NCBI RefSeq assembly: GCF_003601925.1
Contig: NZ_QZWH01000015.1
Span: 1-64,000 of the forward strand
DNA length: 64,000 bases
Source of the DNA: Buttiauxella izardii
GTDB lineage: Bacteria; Pseudomonadota; Gammaproteobacteria; Enterobacterales; Enterobacteriaceae
Reading direction: 5' to 3'
Part shown: in pieces, positions 43,731 to 52,800 of the stretch
How the letters are laid out: each line of letters begins with the position of its first letter
Position numbering within the stretch: position 1 is the stretch's first letter
The notes under the pieces: generated by a model
Told to the model about the DNA's origin: nothing
Seen by the model: the letters and a program-made list of their open reading frames with translations, nothing else
The model's database searches: none
Made by a program: the position numbers and the translations under genes

Positions 43731-45004
43731 TAATGGCTCCGTTGTGGCAGATACGGTTGCAGTAATTGTAGCAAGCGTTGTAATGCGCCTTGATTCTGGT
43801 GCAGCACTTCCACGGCATGGCGACCATAGTAAAGACGATAATCTTCGTCAGTCAGCAATGTGGTGATTTCGTTAACCAATGAATCCGCATCTGTAACGGT
43901 AATCAGCCCGTCAGCACTCTGCAATTTGGCGCAAATATCTTTGAAGTTGAAAGTATGCGGACCCATCAGCACGGGAATCGCGTGAGCGGAAGGCTCCAGC
44001 GGATTATGACCGCCACGCTCAACAAGGCTGCCGCCCACAAAGGCGAGATCGGCAATTCCGTAAAGCATCATCAGCTCGCCCATGGTGTCGCCGATCACCA
44101 CCTGGGTGCTGTTCGATGGCTTTTCACCGCTGCTGCGCATGATGTAACTGAAGCCGGCTTTTTGCGCCATATCCCGCGCATCTTTAAAGCGCTCAGGATG
44201 GCGTGGCACAAGAATTAACAGCAAGTCCGGGAATTTGGCCAGCAACTGGCGGTGCGCATCAAGAATAATGCTCTCTTCGCCATCATGAGTGCTGGTGGCT
44301 ATCCAGACTTTGCGATGTGGCGCCCATTGGCGGCGCAAAGTAATCGCGCGCGCGGCAAGTTCAGGCGTCACGGAAATATCAAATTTCAGGCTTCCTGTTA
44401 CCGTAAGCTGCGAACGTTTTAAGCCAAGGTCGATGAAACGATTACCATCTTCTTCATTTTGCGCAGCAATCAGCGTGATTTTGCTCATCAGGCGACGGGT
44501 GAAGTTGCCTAATTTTTTATACCCTTTTGCCGAGCGGGCAGAAAGACGGGCATTGGCAATGACCAACGGGATTTTGCGTTTGTGTAATTCGTTGATCATG
44601 TTCGGCCATAACTCGGTTTCCATGACGATAACCAGTTTAGGGCGCACGGTATTGAAAAAGCGCTTCATGGCGCAAGGCAGGTCGTAAGGCAAATAAACGT
44701 GATGCACGTTTTGCCCAAAGGCGGATTGAGCCCTTTCGGAGCCGGTTGGCGTCATGGTGGTGACGGTAATGGGAATGGTTGGGTAACGGTGGCGTAATGC
44801 TCGGACTAACGGAATCGCAGCCAGTGTCTCGCCAACGGAGACTGAATGCAGAAGAATACCATCGGGTTCCACTTTTCCACGGCAATAACCGTAGCGTTCC
44901 GCCCAGCGTTTACGGTACGCGGGAGCTTTACGGCTACGGAGTAAAAGTCGCAGCCACACGATTGGCTGAATAAGGTAGAACAAAGCGGTATACAACGATT
45001 CCAA
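43730..45004 (-). CDS. waaA: Kdo transferase WaaA (KdtA)
   Basis: This essential bifunctional GT30 enzyme adds two Kdo residues to lipid IVA at the inner-membrane cytoplasmic face. An N-terminal hydrophobic helix ([16 protein letters not shown]) anchors it. The catalytic Glu lies in [11 protein letters not shown], and METELWPN and the ATSTHDGEE segment are conserved, with a C-terminal domain holding [18 protein letters not shown] prefer the TTG at 45004, which gives 424 residues against 425 in E. coli. Another TTG at 45037 is in frame; neither has a strong RBS, so the exact start is uncertain. Confidence 0.93.
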
Positions 45005-45134
45005 GCGAATTTTCCGTATTTTATTATCGGCGGGCAAATTCTAAGCATTCGGGAAGCTTAAAGCTATCGTTTTGGTAACTTCACGAAGGCATTGCTTAGT
45101 ATTCAGATAAGTTAATGTGGGTATTAGAAAAATG

Positions 45135-45157
45135 GAGGGTGGCGCGCGGCAACCCTC
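45135..45157 (-). terminator. Hairpin after the core glycosyltransferase operon
   Basis: Read on the minus strand, GAGGGTTGCCGCGCGCCACCCTC forms a G+C-rich stem followed by CATTTTTC, 14 nt after the wabO-like stop. It probably ends the waaQ-wabG-wabH-wabO transcript ahead of waaA. Confidence 0.65.
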
Positions 45158-45170
45158 ACAGAATGATTAT

Positions 45171-46172
45171 CTAGCCCGGTACGCGTGTCGCTTTCTTCAG
45201 TTTCAGATAGCGGCGACCCAGACGCCAGCGCAGGCGGAATCCACAGGCATTTTTCCAGATAAGTTGCCAGATCCCGCGATCAAAAAACTCCTGAATGATC
45301 ATCTTTTTCTTTTGCGGATCTTTCATATTGTTGAAAGTATGGAGAATCCCAAGACCTTCTTTCGCAATTTGCCAGTTACAGGCCGGTATGTTTTTCACCG
45401 CTTCCGGATAACGCTGATTAATGGCATCCAGCATTTCCAGGATTTTCATATAGTGACGAGCTGAGCGGATTAGCGTGTCATCAGTATCCGGTTTATGGGA
45501 AACCGAAGCCGAATGAATGTAGTAATCGTAAAATTGCTCTTCGGTGTATTGGACGCGTTCTGCCGCCAGTAAGACTTCAGTTGTCCAGGGAATATCCTGA
45601 TGACGCAAACCCGGTTCAAACCTAAACCCGTGGTCACGAATAAAATCATGACGATAAAGATTCAGCCAGGTGACATGAAGAAACTTGCGGGAATCCAAAG
45701 CACGTTTAAGCCAGGTGGGGCCGCTTAATACGCCCGTAGACTGAAGTTTGTCATGAGGGAAAATGGGGCGCGAAGGTTTCTTGTTGTTCTCATAAACGTA
45801 ATTACCATTACAGGTAACAACATCCAGATTGCCTTTCAGGGCTAAATCCAGCAAATGGCGGTACATGCCCGGCTTGAAGTCGTCGTCGATATCCGGGAAG
45901 GAAAGATACTCGCCTGTTGCTACTGCAAGGCCAGTATTGCGTGCGATTGATACGCCCTGGTTTTCTTGTTCAAGCACTTTCATATCAGAGAATTTGCTAC
46001 GCCAGGCCTCTATTATCGCCATCGAGCCATCTGTTGAACCATCGTTCACCATAATGACTTCCATGCTGTCGATATTCTGGGCTTCAAGGCAGGCAAAAAA
46101 CTGGGGCAGAAAATCTTCACCGTTATAAACGGCGACGACAACGCTAAGCAGTGGGCGTGAATTCTGTGACAT
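45171..46172 (-). CDS. wabO: GT2 glycosyltransferase, WabO/WaaH (YibD)-like
   Basis: The product is 333 residues with a GT-A family 2 domain (LLSVVVAVYNGEDFLP, NDGSTDGS, metal-binding PDIDDDF in place of the usual DxDD). The later segments STGVLSGPTWL, GLRHQDIPWTTE and YDYYIHSASVS closely resemble E. coli YibD (WaaH), which adds GlcA to heptose III. Klebsiella WabO adds GalA to the same sugar from this place in its cluster. I infer a uronic-acid transferase to HepIII. I chose ATG 46172 (MSQNSRPLLSVVV) rather than 46232. It lies 20 nt after wabH, last in that operon. Confidence 0.75.
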   Translation of the reverse strand: MSQNSRPLLSVVVAVYNGEDFLPQFFACLEAQNIDSMEVIMVNDGSTDGSMAIIEAWRSKFSDMKVLEQENQGVSIARNTGLAVATGEYLSFPDIDDDFKPGMYRHLLDLALKGNLDVVTCNGNYVYENNKKPSRPIFPHDKLQSTGVLSGPTWLKRALDSRKFLHVTWLNLYRHDFIRDHGFRFEPGLRHQDIPWTTEVLLAAERVQYTEEQFYDYYIHSASVSHKPDTDDTLIRSARHYMKILEMLDAINQRYPEAVKNIPACNWQIAKEGLGILHTFNNMKDPQKKKMIIQEFFDRGIWQLIWKNACGFRLRWRLGRRYLKLKKATRVPG

Positions 46173-46192
46173 AAAATTACCTGAAAATTTCG

Positions 46193-47293
46193 TTATCTTT
46201 CTTCTGTTGCCAGAGACAAATACTGTCGGCAAATGGCACCAATGCTGTAAGACTCAATCGTCGTAGTATCGATATTGGGCGGATTGTTATAAATATCCGA
46301 CATGGTATCGGCGAGCTCCTGATCACCCATTCCCGAAAGTCCGCGCGCCAGTTCCCCGGTAAGGATTTCTACAGGGCCGCCGGGGCAAAGCGTACTCACG
46401 GCAGGAGTCTGGCAAATCAGGGCTTCAACCAGCACATTACCAAACCCCTCGCAATCTGAGCTCAGAACGAGCATCCGAGCGTTGGCAATCCATGGATATG
46501 GATTAGGAACGAATGAATTAAACATCACGCGGTCAGCAACGCCTGCAGCGGTGGCAATTGCTTTTAACTGGGCGATTCGTTCTTCGCTGCCGTTACCCAT
46601 CAAAACGAGTGGGGCTTGAATCCCACTAAGTGCATAGGCCTTGATTAGCCGATCATGACGTTTATGTTCGTGAAAGCGGCCAACGTGTATCAGATAATCC
46701 TTTCCGGCCATTTCACATGGCTCAGTTGCCTTCAGGTGGATTCCGTCGATATCAAAGGGGTTATGAATCACGGCACTTTTGGACAACGTAATCCCAAAGT
46801 GGGTCGAGATGTCATGCAGCACGGCCTGTGAAACGCCAATGACATTGCTATTCTGATAAACGTGTTGAATTTTCTTGCGTTTTAGCCAGCGAGAAAACCC
46901 CTGACGGTGCTTAAGGTAGGAATAAGAGAACATTCCATGAACACAGTACCAGAGCTTTTCACGCGGAATAGATTTCGTCAGGGCAACAATGCGATCAGTC
47001 TTATGCAGATGTGAGAAGACGAGGTCAAAACTTCCTTTTTTCTGTGCCTCGACAATAGCGTTATCGAGCAGCGCGGCGCGGCGAGAAAGTTCTGTCAGTT
47101 TACGCCAGGGCTTCTTGTAGGTATCCAGAATGACCTGATAATCCACACCTTCAGGGATTTCGTAGTCACAGACGCGACGCAGGGAGAACACTGAAACCTG
47201 ATGGCCCATTCCAACCAAACCTTTCGATAAGGTCAGCACGGTTTTTTCAGCACCGCCGCCAGGTAAACCATCAATAATCATTAGGATACGCAT
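46193..47293 (-). CDS. wabH: LPS core GT4 glycosyltransferase WabH
   Basis: The product is 366 residues with a GT-B fold. N-terminal MRILMIIDGLPGGGAEKTVL binds the acceptor; the C-terminal domain has the E-x7-E motif DCEGFGNVLVEAL near residues 282-294 and HVGRFHEHKRHDRLI. It is closely similar to Klebsiella WabH, which transfers GlcNAc to the core GalA added by WabG. Acts at the cytoplasmic membrane face. It lies 3 nt after wabG, in the waaQ-wabG-wabH operon. The sugar specificity is inferred from the family and neighbours. Confidence 0.88.
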   Translation of the reverse strand: MRILMIIDGLPGGGAEKTVLTLSKGLVGMGHQVSVFSLRRVCDYEIPEGVDYQVILDTYKKPWRKLTELSRRAALLDNAIVEAQKKGSFDLVFSHLHKTDRIVALTKSIPREKLWYCVHGMFSYSYLKHRQGFSRWLKRKKIQHVYQNSNVIGVSQAVLHDISTHFGITLSKSAVIHNPFDIDGIHLKATEPCEMAGKDYLIHVGRFHEHKRHDRLIKAYALSGIQAPLVLMGNGSEERIAQLKAIATAAGVADRVMFNSFVPNPYPWIANARMLVLSSDCEGFGNVLVEALICQTPAVSTLCPGGPVEILTGELARGLSGMGDQELADTMSDIYNNPPNIDTTTIESYSIGAICRQYLSLATEER

Positions 47294-47296
47294 CGT

Positions 47297-48424
47297 CTAA
47301 TCCAGTATGTTTTGATACAGCGAAATAAGTTGCTGTGAAAGTTTTTCCGGTGTCGCATCCCTGACACATTCTCGTGCAAATATCCCCATGTTTTCGTCAA
47401 TAAGGCGTGATGGGATTGCCATCACGGCATCTGACAATTGGGTAATATTTAACGCATCGCAAACGTATCCATTTTGTCCGGTCGTTATAAATTCAGCCCC
47501 GCCACAAGTGGGCGAGGTAATAACCGGTAAACCACATGCCATTGCTTCAAGAATCACATTTGGGAATGGATCATATAGTGTTGGCAGTAATAGTCCATCA
47601 ACGGCCTGGTAAAAAGGCAGCGTATTTTTCTGCATTCCCATAAACCGAACACGGTTCAGGCACCCCAGAGATTGTGCCAGTTCCTTGTACTGTTTTTCTG
47701 CTTTATCTTGCCCGACAACGACAAGATAGCGATCGGTATTCGCAATGGTTTTTATTGCACCGGCAAGCCCTTTGCGCTCGAAACCTGAGCCGACAAACAC
47801 CAGCGCCACCGCGCTTTGTGGGATGGCTAACTCATCGCGCAATTCCCCCCGCCGCGCTTCATTTGCCGGAACGAAGCGGGAGGAGTCAATAGCATTATAG
47901 ATGACATGTATCTTATTAGCAGATATAGAAAAATCTTCGATAATTTCTCGTTTTACCATCTCGGCATTGCAAATGACGGCTTTTAACTCAGGAGCCTGAT
48001 ACATCGCCTGTTCAGCTTGCATCACATAGCGATGGTATCTGTCCAAAAACATCCATTTTTGGCGCCATGCGGGTAAAATCCTGGCGCGTTGCATAAGCCA
48101 ACGGCGATGAACGCCGTCACCTGCCCGATAAATATCGCAGCCTGCAATACGTTCATGGCTTTGCACAATGTCGAAATTCTCACGCTGCCACAATTCCCTG
48201 GCTGCATTCGCAAAGCCTTTTTCACGGCTGATACGGCCCAGTTTCATGGGATCGCAAATATGAATATGCCAATTGTCCTGCCGCTCGCCTTGCCATTGCC
48301 GCGTGATAACGTTCAGTTCCATATCGTGAGCGCTTAGCGCTTCCAACGCTCGAGAAACAAAACGTTCAGCACCTCCGTCCGGGCGATATTTTTGGCGGAC
48401 TATGGCCAGACGACAATGCTTCAT
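47297..48424 (-). CDS. wabG: LPS core GT4 glycosyltransferase WabG (GalA transferase)
   Basis: The product is 375 residues of GT-B/GT4 type. It begins KHCRLAIVRQKYRPDGGAER and has ERIAGCDIYRAGDGVHRRWL and the nucleotide-sugar motif YDPFPNVILEAMACGLPV. These match Klebsiella WabG, which adds GalA to heptose II, and differ from the E. coli glucosyltransferase WaaG. In Klebsiella this uronic acid replaces core phosphates as the negative charge and is needed for capsule retention. The start overlaps the waaQ stop (ATGA). Confidence 0.9.
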   Translation of the reverse strand: MKHCRLAIVRQKYRPDGGAERFVSRALEALSAHDMELNVITRQWQGERQDNWHIHICDPMKLGRISREKGFANAARELWQRENFDIVQSHERIAGCDIYRAGDGVHRRWLMQRARILPAWRQKWMFLDRYHRYVMQAEQAMYQAPELKAVICNAEMVKREIIEDFSISANKIHVIYNAIDSSRFVPANEARRGELRDELAIPQSAVALVFVGSGFERKGLAGAIKTIANTDRYLVVVGQDKAEKQYKELAQSLGCLNRVRFMGMQKNTLPFYQAVDGLLLPTLYDPFPNVILEAMACGLPVITSPTCGGAEFITTGQNGYVCDALNITQLSDAVMAIPSRLIDENMGIFARECVRDATPEKLSQQLISLYQNILD

Positions 48425-49497
48425 AACAACTGTTTCCTTGCGGCAGCAACAACGACATCCACGGGGATCGCATCGAGATAGCGTTCTTTAGTATTGGTAT
48501 CTATTTTGTCCGGATCCGGCAGTTCGCCATAATGGCCTGCCCAAATGACTTCACCGATGACTTCCCATGGGCTCCAGAATGTGAGCTTTGAAGGCCCAAA
48601 CAACGCAATGCACGGAGTTTTCAGCGCCGCGGCCATATGCATGGGGACGGAGTCAACGCCAATAAAAAGACGTGCATGGTCGATAAGTGCAGCTAATTGT
48701 CGCAGGGTTAACTCGCCTGCAAGTGAATGGATGCGCTCTGGCGGACACAATGAGCGGATCTTCTCAATCATCGCTTTTTCGTTTTTATCGGGCCCGGAAG
48801 TCAGTATCAGTGTATGACCGTCATTTTGAAGTGCCGTGATGGTTTGCGCCATTTTGCTTTCATCCCAACATTTGAAGAACCAGCGAGATGTTGGCTGCAC
48901 CACAATAAATGAACCCTCAACACCTTTGCTTTGTAGCCGGGATTGAACGGCTTGCCAGTCATCAGGCAGGTAACCCATCGTGACACTTTTGCAGTCAGCA
49001 ATGGCCAGGGGAGCAAGAATTGAGAGATTTTGTTCAACGGTGTGCAGTGCTTGATGACCGGTCACTGAAGCAAGTTGAGTATGGCAATGTTGCCAGAACC
49101 ATCCCCGGCGTTTATTGAAATCGAAACCAATGCGCGCAGGTGCGCCAGTAAAGCGAGTCACAATGGCACTACGCCATTGGTCGGCAAGGTTAAGCACCAG
49201 AGAATACTTCTGCTGACGCAATGTTTTGAGTAAATGCCATTCCTTGCACAAATGCTGGCGAGTGCCGAGTTTGCGCCATTTACGGTCAATACCATAAATA
49301 CGATGAATGAATGGATGGGCCGCTAGCATGTCTCGCGTTTCTTCATAAAGCAGAACATCAATTTCTGCCTGCGGCCACCCCTGATGCAATGCATTGATCA
49401 CCGGAGTGGTTAGCAACATATCACCGTGATGGCGTAGCTTTATTAGTAAAATACGAGCAGGTGGCTCGCCTGCGAGAGAATTCAAAGCGTTATTCAT
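48421..49497 (-). CDS. waaQ: LPS heptosyltransferase III WaaQ
   Basis: This GT9 enzyme adds the branching third heptose to heptose II. The product is 358 residues. Features include ARILLIKLRHHGDMLLTTPV at the start, PTSRWFFKCWDESKMA in the linker region and the ADP-heptose-binding GVDSVPMHMAAALKTPCIALFGPS. I chose the third of three clustered ATGs (49497), because GAAAG then sits at the right distance; 49503 and 49521 are alternatives. First gene of the operon waaQ-wabG-wabH-wabO. It is divergent from the broken wabN gene. Confidence 0.92.
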   Translation of the reverse strand: MNNALNSLAGEPPARILLIKLRHHGDMLLTTPVINALHQGWPQAEIDVLLYEETRDMLAAHPFIHRIYGIDRKWRKLGTRQHLCKEWHLLKTLRQQKYSLVLNLADQWRSAIVTRFTGAPARIGFDFNKRRGWFWQHCHTQLASVTGHQALHTVEQNLSILAPLAIADCKSVTMGYLPDDWQAVQSRLQSKGVEGSFIVVQPTSRWFFKCWDESKMAQTITALQNDGHTLILTSGPDKNEKAMIEKIRSLCPPERIHSLAGELTLRQLAALIDHARLFIGVDSVPMHMAAALKTPCIALFGPSKLTFWSPWEVIGEVIWAGHYGELPDPDKIDTNTKERYLDAIPVDVVVAAARKQLL

Positions 49498-49656
49498 TAT
49501 CATCTTTCGGTGATTAACCAATGGGTGATTCTAATAGACCTTGCGTATGGTTGCTACATTTGTGCTCAGGAGTCGGATAATTGAACGCAAGTGGTTTGCC
49601 CTTATCTGGTAGGCTGCGTAACATGATGTAAACATCGTTTTAGCCCAGAGACGGAA

Positions 49657-50615
49657 ATGACCAAACCAGCATTCATCATTACCATTGATACCGAAGGCGA
49701 TAACCTGTGGCAAAACCACCGGCAGATCAAAACTGAGAATGCCCGTTACCTGCCTCGTTTTCAGTCGTTATGTGAAAAGTATGGTTTCAAACCGGTATGG
49801 CTAACTAATTATGAGATGGCAATCGATCCGGATTTCATCGCGTTTGCTAAAGATGTTATTGCCGCGGGCAAGGTGAAGTCGGCATGCATTTGCACGCCTG
49901 GAACAGTCCGCCTGATTATGATTTAACAGGCGACGATTGGCGCTGGCAGCCATATCTTATTGAGTACCCTGATAAAATCCTGCGTGAGAAAGTGGTTTAT
50001 ATGACCACGTTGCTGGAAGAAACTTTTGGTACAAAAATGCTCAGCCACCGTGCGGGGCGTTGGGCTTTTGATAGTCGCTACGCCAAACTGCTGGTGGAGT
50101 TAGGATACAAAGTGGATTGTTCAGTAACTCCACGGGTTAACTGGCGAAACGCGAAAGGTGCACCCACTGGAAATGGCGGAACGGATTATCAACATTTTCC
50201 GACGCAGGCTTATTTCATGGATTTGGAGAAGATTAACCAGCCGGGAAATTCCGCATTACTCGAAGTGCCGATGAGTATCCAGTATAAGCACAGTGCATTA
50301 ATGAATGGTTTTAAACGCAGTTATGACCGACTTCGTGGGAAATACCGTAGCCCTTCTGTTAACTGGCTGCGTCCATCAGGGGGTAATGCCGCGCAAATGA
50401 TCGCGGTAGCGGAAAAGACATTATCTCAGGGAAATGATTACGTTGAATTTATGCTTCATTCATCAGAATTTATGCCGGGTGGAAGTCCGACATTCAAGGA
50501 TGAAGAGGATATTGAACAGTTATATCAGGATCTGGAGACGTTATTTTCGTGGCTTGCGGAACGGACGAAGGGAATGACGTTGGCAGAGTATTATGATTTT
50601 AAGAAAGCCGGGTAA
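49657..50615 (+). pseudogene. wabN: Frameshifted LPS core deacetylase WabN
   Basis: Two overlapping frames make one NodB/CE4-like polysaccharide deacetylase similar to Klebsiella WabN, which deacetylates the core GlcNAc to GlcN. Frame one (from ATG 49657) holds FIITIDTEGDNLWQNH with the metal Asp. Frame two (from 49884) holds GMHLHAWNSPP, SHRAGRWAFDS, FMLHSSEFMPGG and the C terminus. The shift falls at GGCAAGGTGAAG (49867-49878), where one A or G appears missing from the expected AAAGGTGAA. Frame one ends at 49926. Without the first Asp the second part should be inactive. It is the only waa gene here on the plus strand. Confidence 0.88.
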
Positions 50616-50631
50616 CCCCGGCTTTTGCTTG

Positions 50632-51846
50632 CTAGGCTTCTTTTAACTTCACTTGAGGATTAATACTACACACGCCAATAAGTGCGACGTAAAATAGAAT
50701 TGCCTCTGAACTTAAAAGGAGCACATCACTTAAGCCATAGACAATTAAGCCATTCATGACAAACAGCAACGGAGTATTACGCTCTCGTAACGCTGACCAG
50801 CATATAGCCATATACAGCCATAGTAAAGCCAGGCCGCCAAATACCCCTTGCAATGATAACGTTTCAATCATTTCATCATGAAGATGAACATTTAGGAATT
50901 CCATGGTCGATCGATATTGAGGGTGTTGCGAAGTATATTTTTCTGAATAATCAAAGCGTGATTGCATTGATTGCCCCAGCGGTGCATGCACAAAATTCTT
51001 TATACCCATCGTCCACATAGAGAAACGAGCACCTAATGAGGTGTTATCTTGCCCCTCCTGATAGAGCGCAACTTCATTATATGTTTGCTCAATTTTTGGA
51101 TGGATGTAGTTCTTATATAATGAAAAGATTGCTACAGCTGATATGACTAATACCACTAAAGTTGATTTAAAGTGGATCTTCTTAAAGTGATAAAAGGTCA
51201 TGACACCTATAATGAGCAAGTGAAAAATGATTGCTGCTCGAGTCCCAGTCAATATCGTAACTACAAATGACAAAAGGATAGTTAAGGCTGCAATAATGTA
51301 AAGCACAGGTTTTTTTTGTGTATAAAATAAATAAGTTAATAACATGCTGAACGTTGAATAAATATATGCAGCATTAGTCGCCCGGTTCAAACCCATTTCA
51401 ACACGAACCATGCCATGCATTGATTGCCAAATTGCGTAACTAGATGCGGCAACAAATCCAGCACTTACAATACAAAGCATGATTTTTTTATAATCAATGT
51501 TGCCAAGATAATCACTGCATTGAGTTAGATAGAATACTAAGAACCCACCTAAGACCAATTTTTTACCGCCGTTAAGCTGGTCACTATAAATGTTATACCC
51601 GTCCGGGTGATGTTCTAAAACAAAAAACCAAATTAATTTAACAATACCAAAAACAATTATTGGATATGCGACATTAAATTTTTTAAAGTTTAGCTTTTTA
51701 CGCTCAACAATAAGTCCTAAAATCCCTAAGTATATTGCAATGTAATAAAAATCTCTTTGGGTCGATGTTTTTATTAATGCAAAGGAGAACGACAGAATAG
51801 CAAAAACAAACACCATAAAATAGAGACGAATTTTTAATTTTTCCAT
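50632..51846 (-). CDS. waaL: O-antigen ligase WaaL
   Basis: This inner-membrane ligase transfers O-antigen (or other polymer) from undecaprenyl diphosphate to the lipid A-core in the periplasm. The product is 404 residues with about 11-12 predicted helices. The Wzy_C/ligase periplasmic loop has GARFSMWTMG (conserved Arg) and VHLHDEMIETLSLQGVFGG, where His-x-x-x-x-Glu matches the ligase H/E motif. I chose ATG at 51846 (MEKLKIRLYF), overlapping the preceding GT2 by 13 bp; the frame extends upstream without support. AT-rich, and typically diverged between strains. Confidence 0.85.
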   Translation of the reverse strand: MEKLKIRLYFMVFVFAILSFSFALIKTSTQRDFYYIAIYLGILGLIVERKKLNFKKFNVAYPIIVFGIVKLIWFFVLEHHPDGYNIYSDQLNGGKKLVLGGFLVFYLTQCSDYLGNIDYKKIMLCIVSAGFVAASSYAIWQSMHGMVRVEMGLNRATNAAYIYSTFSMLLTYLFYTQKKPVLYIIAALTILLSFVVTILTGTRAAIIFHLLIIGVMTFYHFKKIHFKSTLVVLVISAVAIFSLYKNYIHPKIEQTYNEVALYQEGQDNTSLGARFSMWTMGIKNFVHAPLGQSMQSRFDYSEKYTSQHPQYRSTMEFLNVHLHDEMIETLSLQGVFGGLALLWLYMAICWSALRERNTPLLFVMNGLIVYGLSDVLLLSSEAILFYVALIGVCSINPQVKLKEA

Positions 51847-52754
51847 AATGTACTCAAAGCCTTTCTTTTGTAGCTCAATCGCACGTTGTGATTCAAAAAG
51901 AATCCTAATGAATGAGTCATTAAGACACGTTTTTCTACAACATCTTTTTGGTTGCTTTCTTTTAGAAAGATCGAATGTTTGAGGTAAATGTCCAACCAAT
52001 GACACAGTATTAAATGATGGAATTTCTTGGGTAAGACAGTTTCCATTTTTAATGTACATACAATCAGATTTGTAATTTTGCTCTGATCTGGAGTTGTGGA
52101 TAAACTTCCTGAATGTTTAATATAATAATAAGGACTGTCATATTGAAAATATATATCCTGCGCATCTAATAACATGCTTGGGAATATATAAAAATCTTCA
52201 TAGCATGTCATTGATGGGATAATATGAGAGCGATAAATATCACGCTTAATAAACTGACCACAAAGATAAGCTTGAAGATCTTTATGGATTAGGAAACGAG
52301 TAATTGTCTCATCTTGAGATAACTTTTCAGGATTCAGACCAGACCATTGGTGATCTATTTTATTTAAATCACGAATTTCATGTAATCTAGTCAAAAGCAT
52401 ATCAGGACGAGTGTTTCGTAAGAAAGAAAAAATAGCAGGAAAACTTCCTGACTTAACGATGTCATCGCTATCCAGCATAGTGATGTACTCCCCTTGAGAT
52501 AAGGAAATACCATGCTGGCGAACTAAACCGACGTTTTTATAATCCACGGCCGAAACAGAGACTTGTGAATGCTGATCGGCAAATTTGGCTATGATATCAG
52601 CAGTAGAATCTTTAGAGGCGTCATTAATAATTATAATTTCAGACTCTTCAATCGCAGAACCCAGCGCATTGAGAAGACTTTGAAATGTAGCACCAATGGT
52701 TGCTTCACAATTGTGTGCGGCGATGATGATGCTCAGAAGTGGCCTTTCAGTCAT
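51834..52754 (-). CDS. GT2 glycosyltransferase of the variable core block
   Basis: The product is 306 residues with a GT-A family 2 domain: LLSIIIAAHNCEATIG at residues 7-22, INDASKDSTADII and the metal-binding MLDSDDIV near residue 93. The C-terminal half is not recognisable and has aromatic-rich segments such as YDSPYYYIKHSGSLS. Its sugar and acceptor are unknown. It lies in the hldD-waaF-waaC-GT9-GT2-waaL operon, 46 nt after the GT9 gene, and overlaps waaL. Base composition is AT-rich compared with waaC, pointing to a strain-variable outer-core segment. Confidence 0.85.
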   Translation of the reverse strand: MTERPLLSIIIAAHNCEATIGATFQSLLNALGSAIEESEIIIINDASKDSTADIIAKFADQHSQVSVSAVDYKNVGLVRQHGISLSQGEYITMLDSDDIVKSGSFPAIFSFLRNTRPDMLLTRLHEIRDLNKIDHQWSGLNPEKLSQDETITRFLIHKDLQAYLCGQFIKRDIYRSHIIPSMTCYEDFYIFPSMLLDAQDIYFQYDSPYYYIKHSGSLSTTPDQSKITNLIVCTLKMETVLPKKFHHLILCHWLDIYLKHSIFLKESNQKDVVEKRVLMTHSLGFFLNHNVRLSYKRKALSTLWKN

Positions 52755-52800
52755 ATTTTACTCATCAATAGCAAAACCCGAAATGGATTTTTTATCAATC

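Noticed and set aside
49560-49640. Possible JUMPstart/ops element for RfaH before waaQ
   Set aside because: CTGGTAGGCTGCG is only partly similar and is on the opposite strand to waaQ; the GGCGGTAG core is absent.
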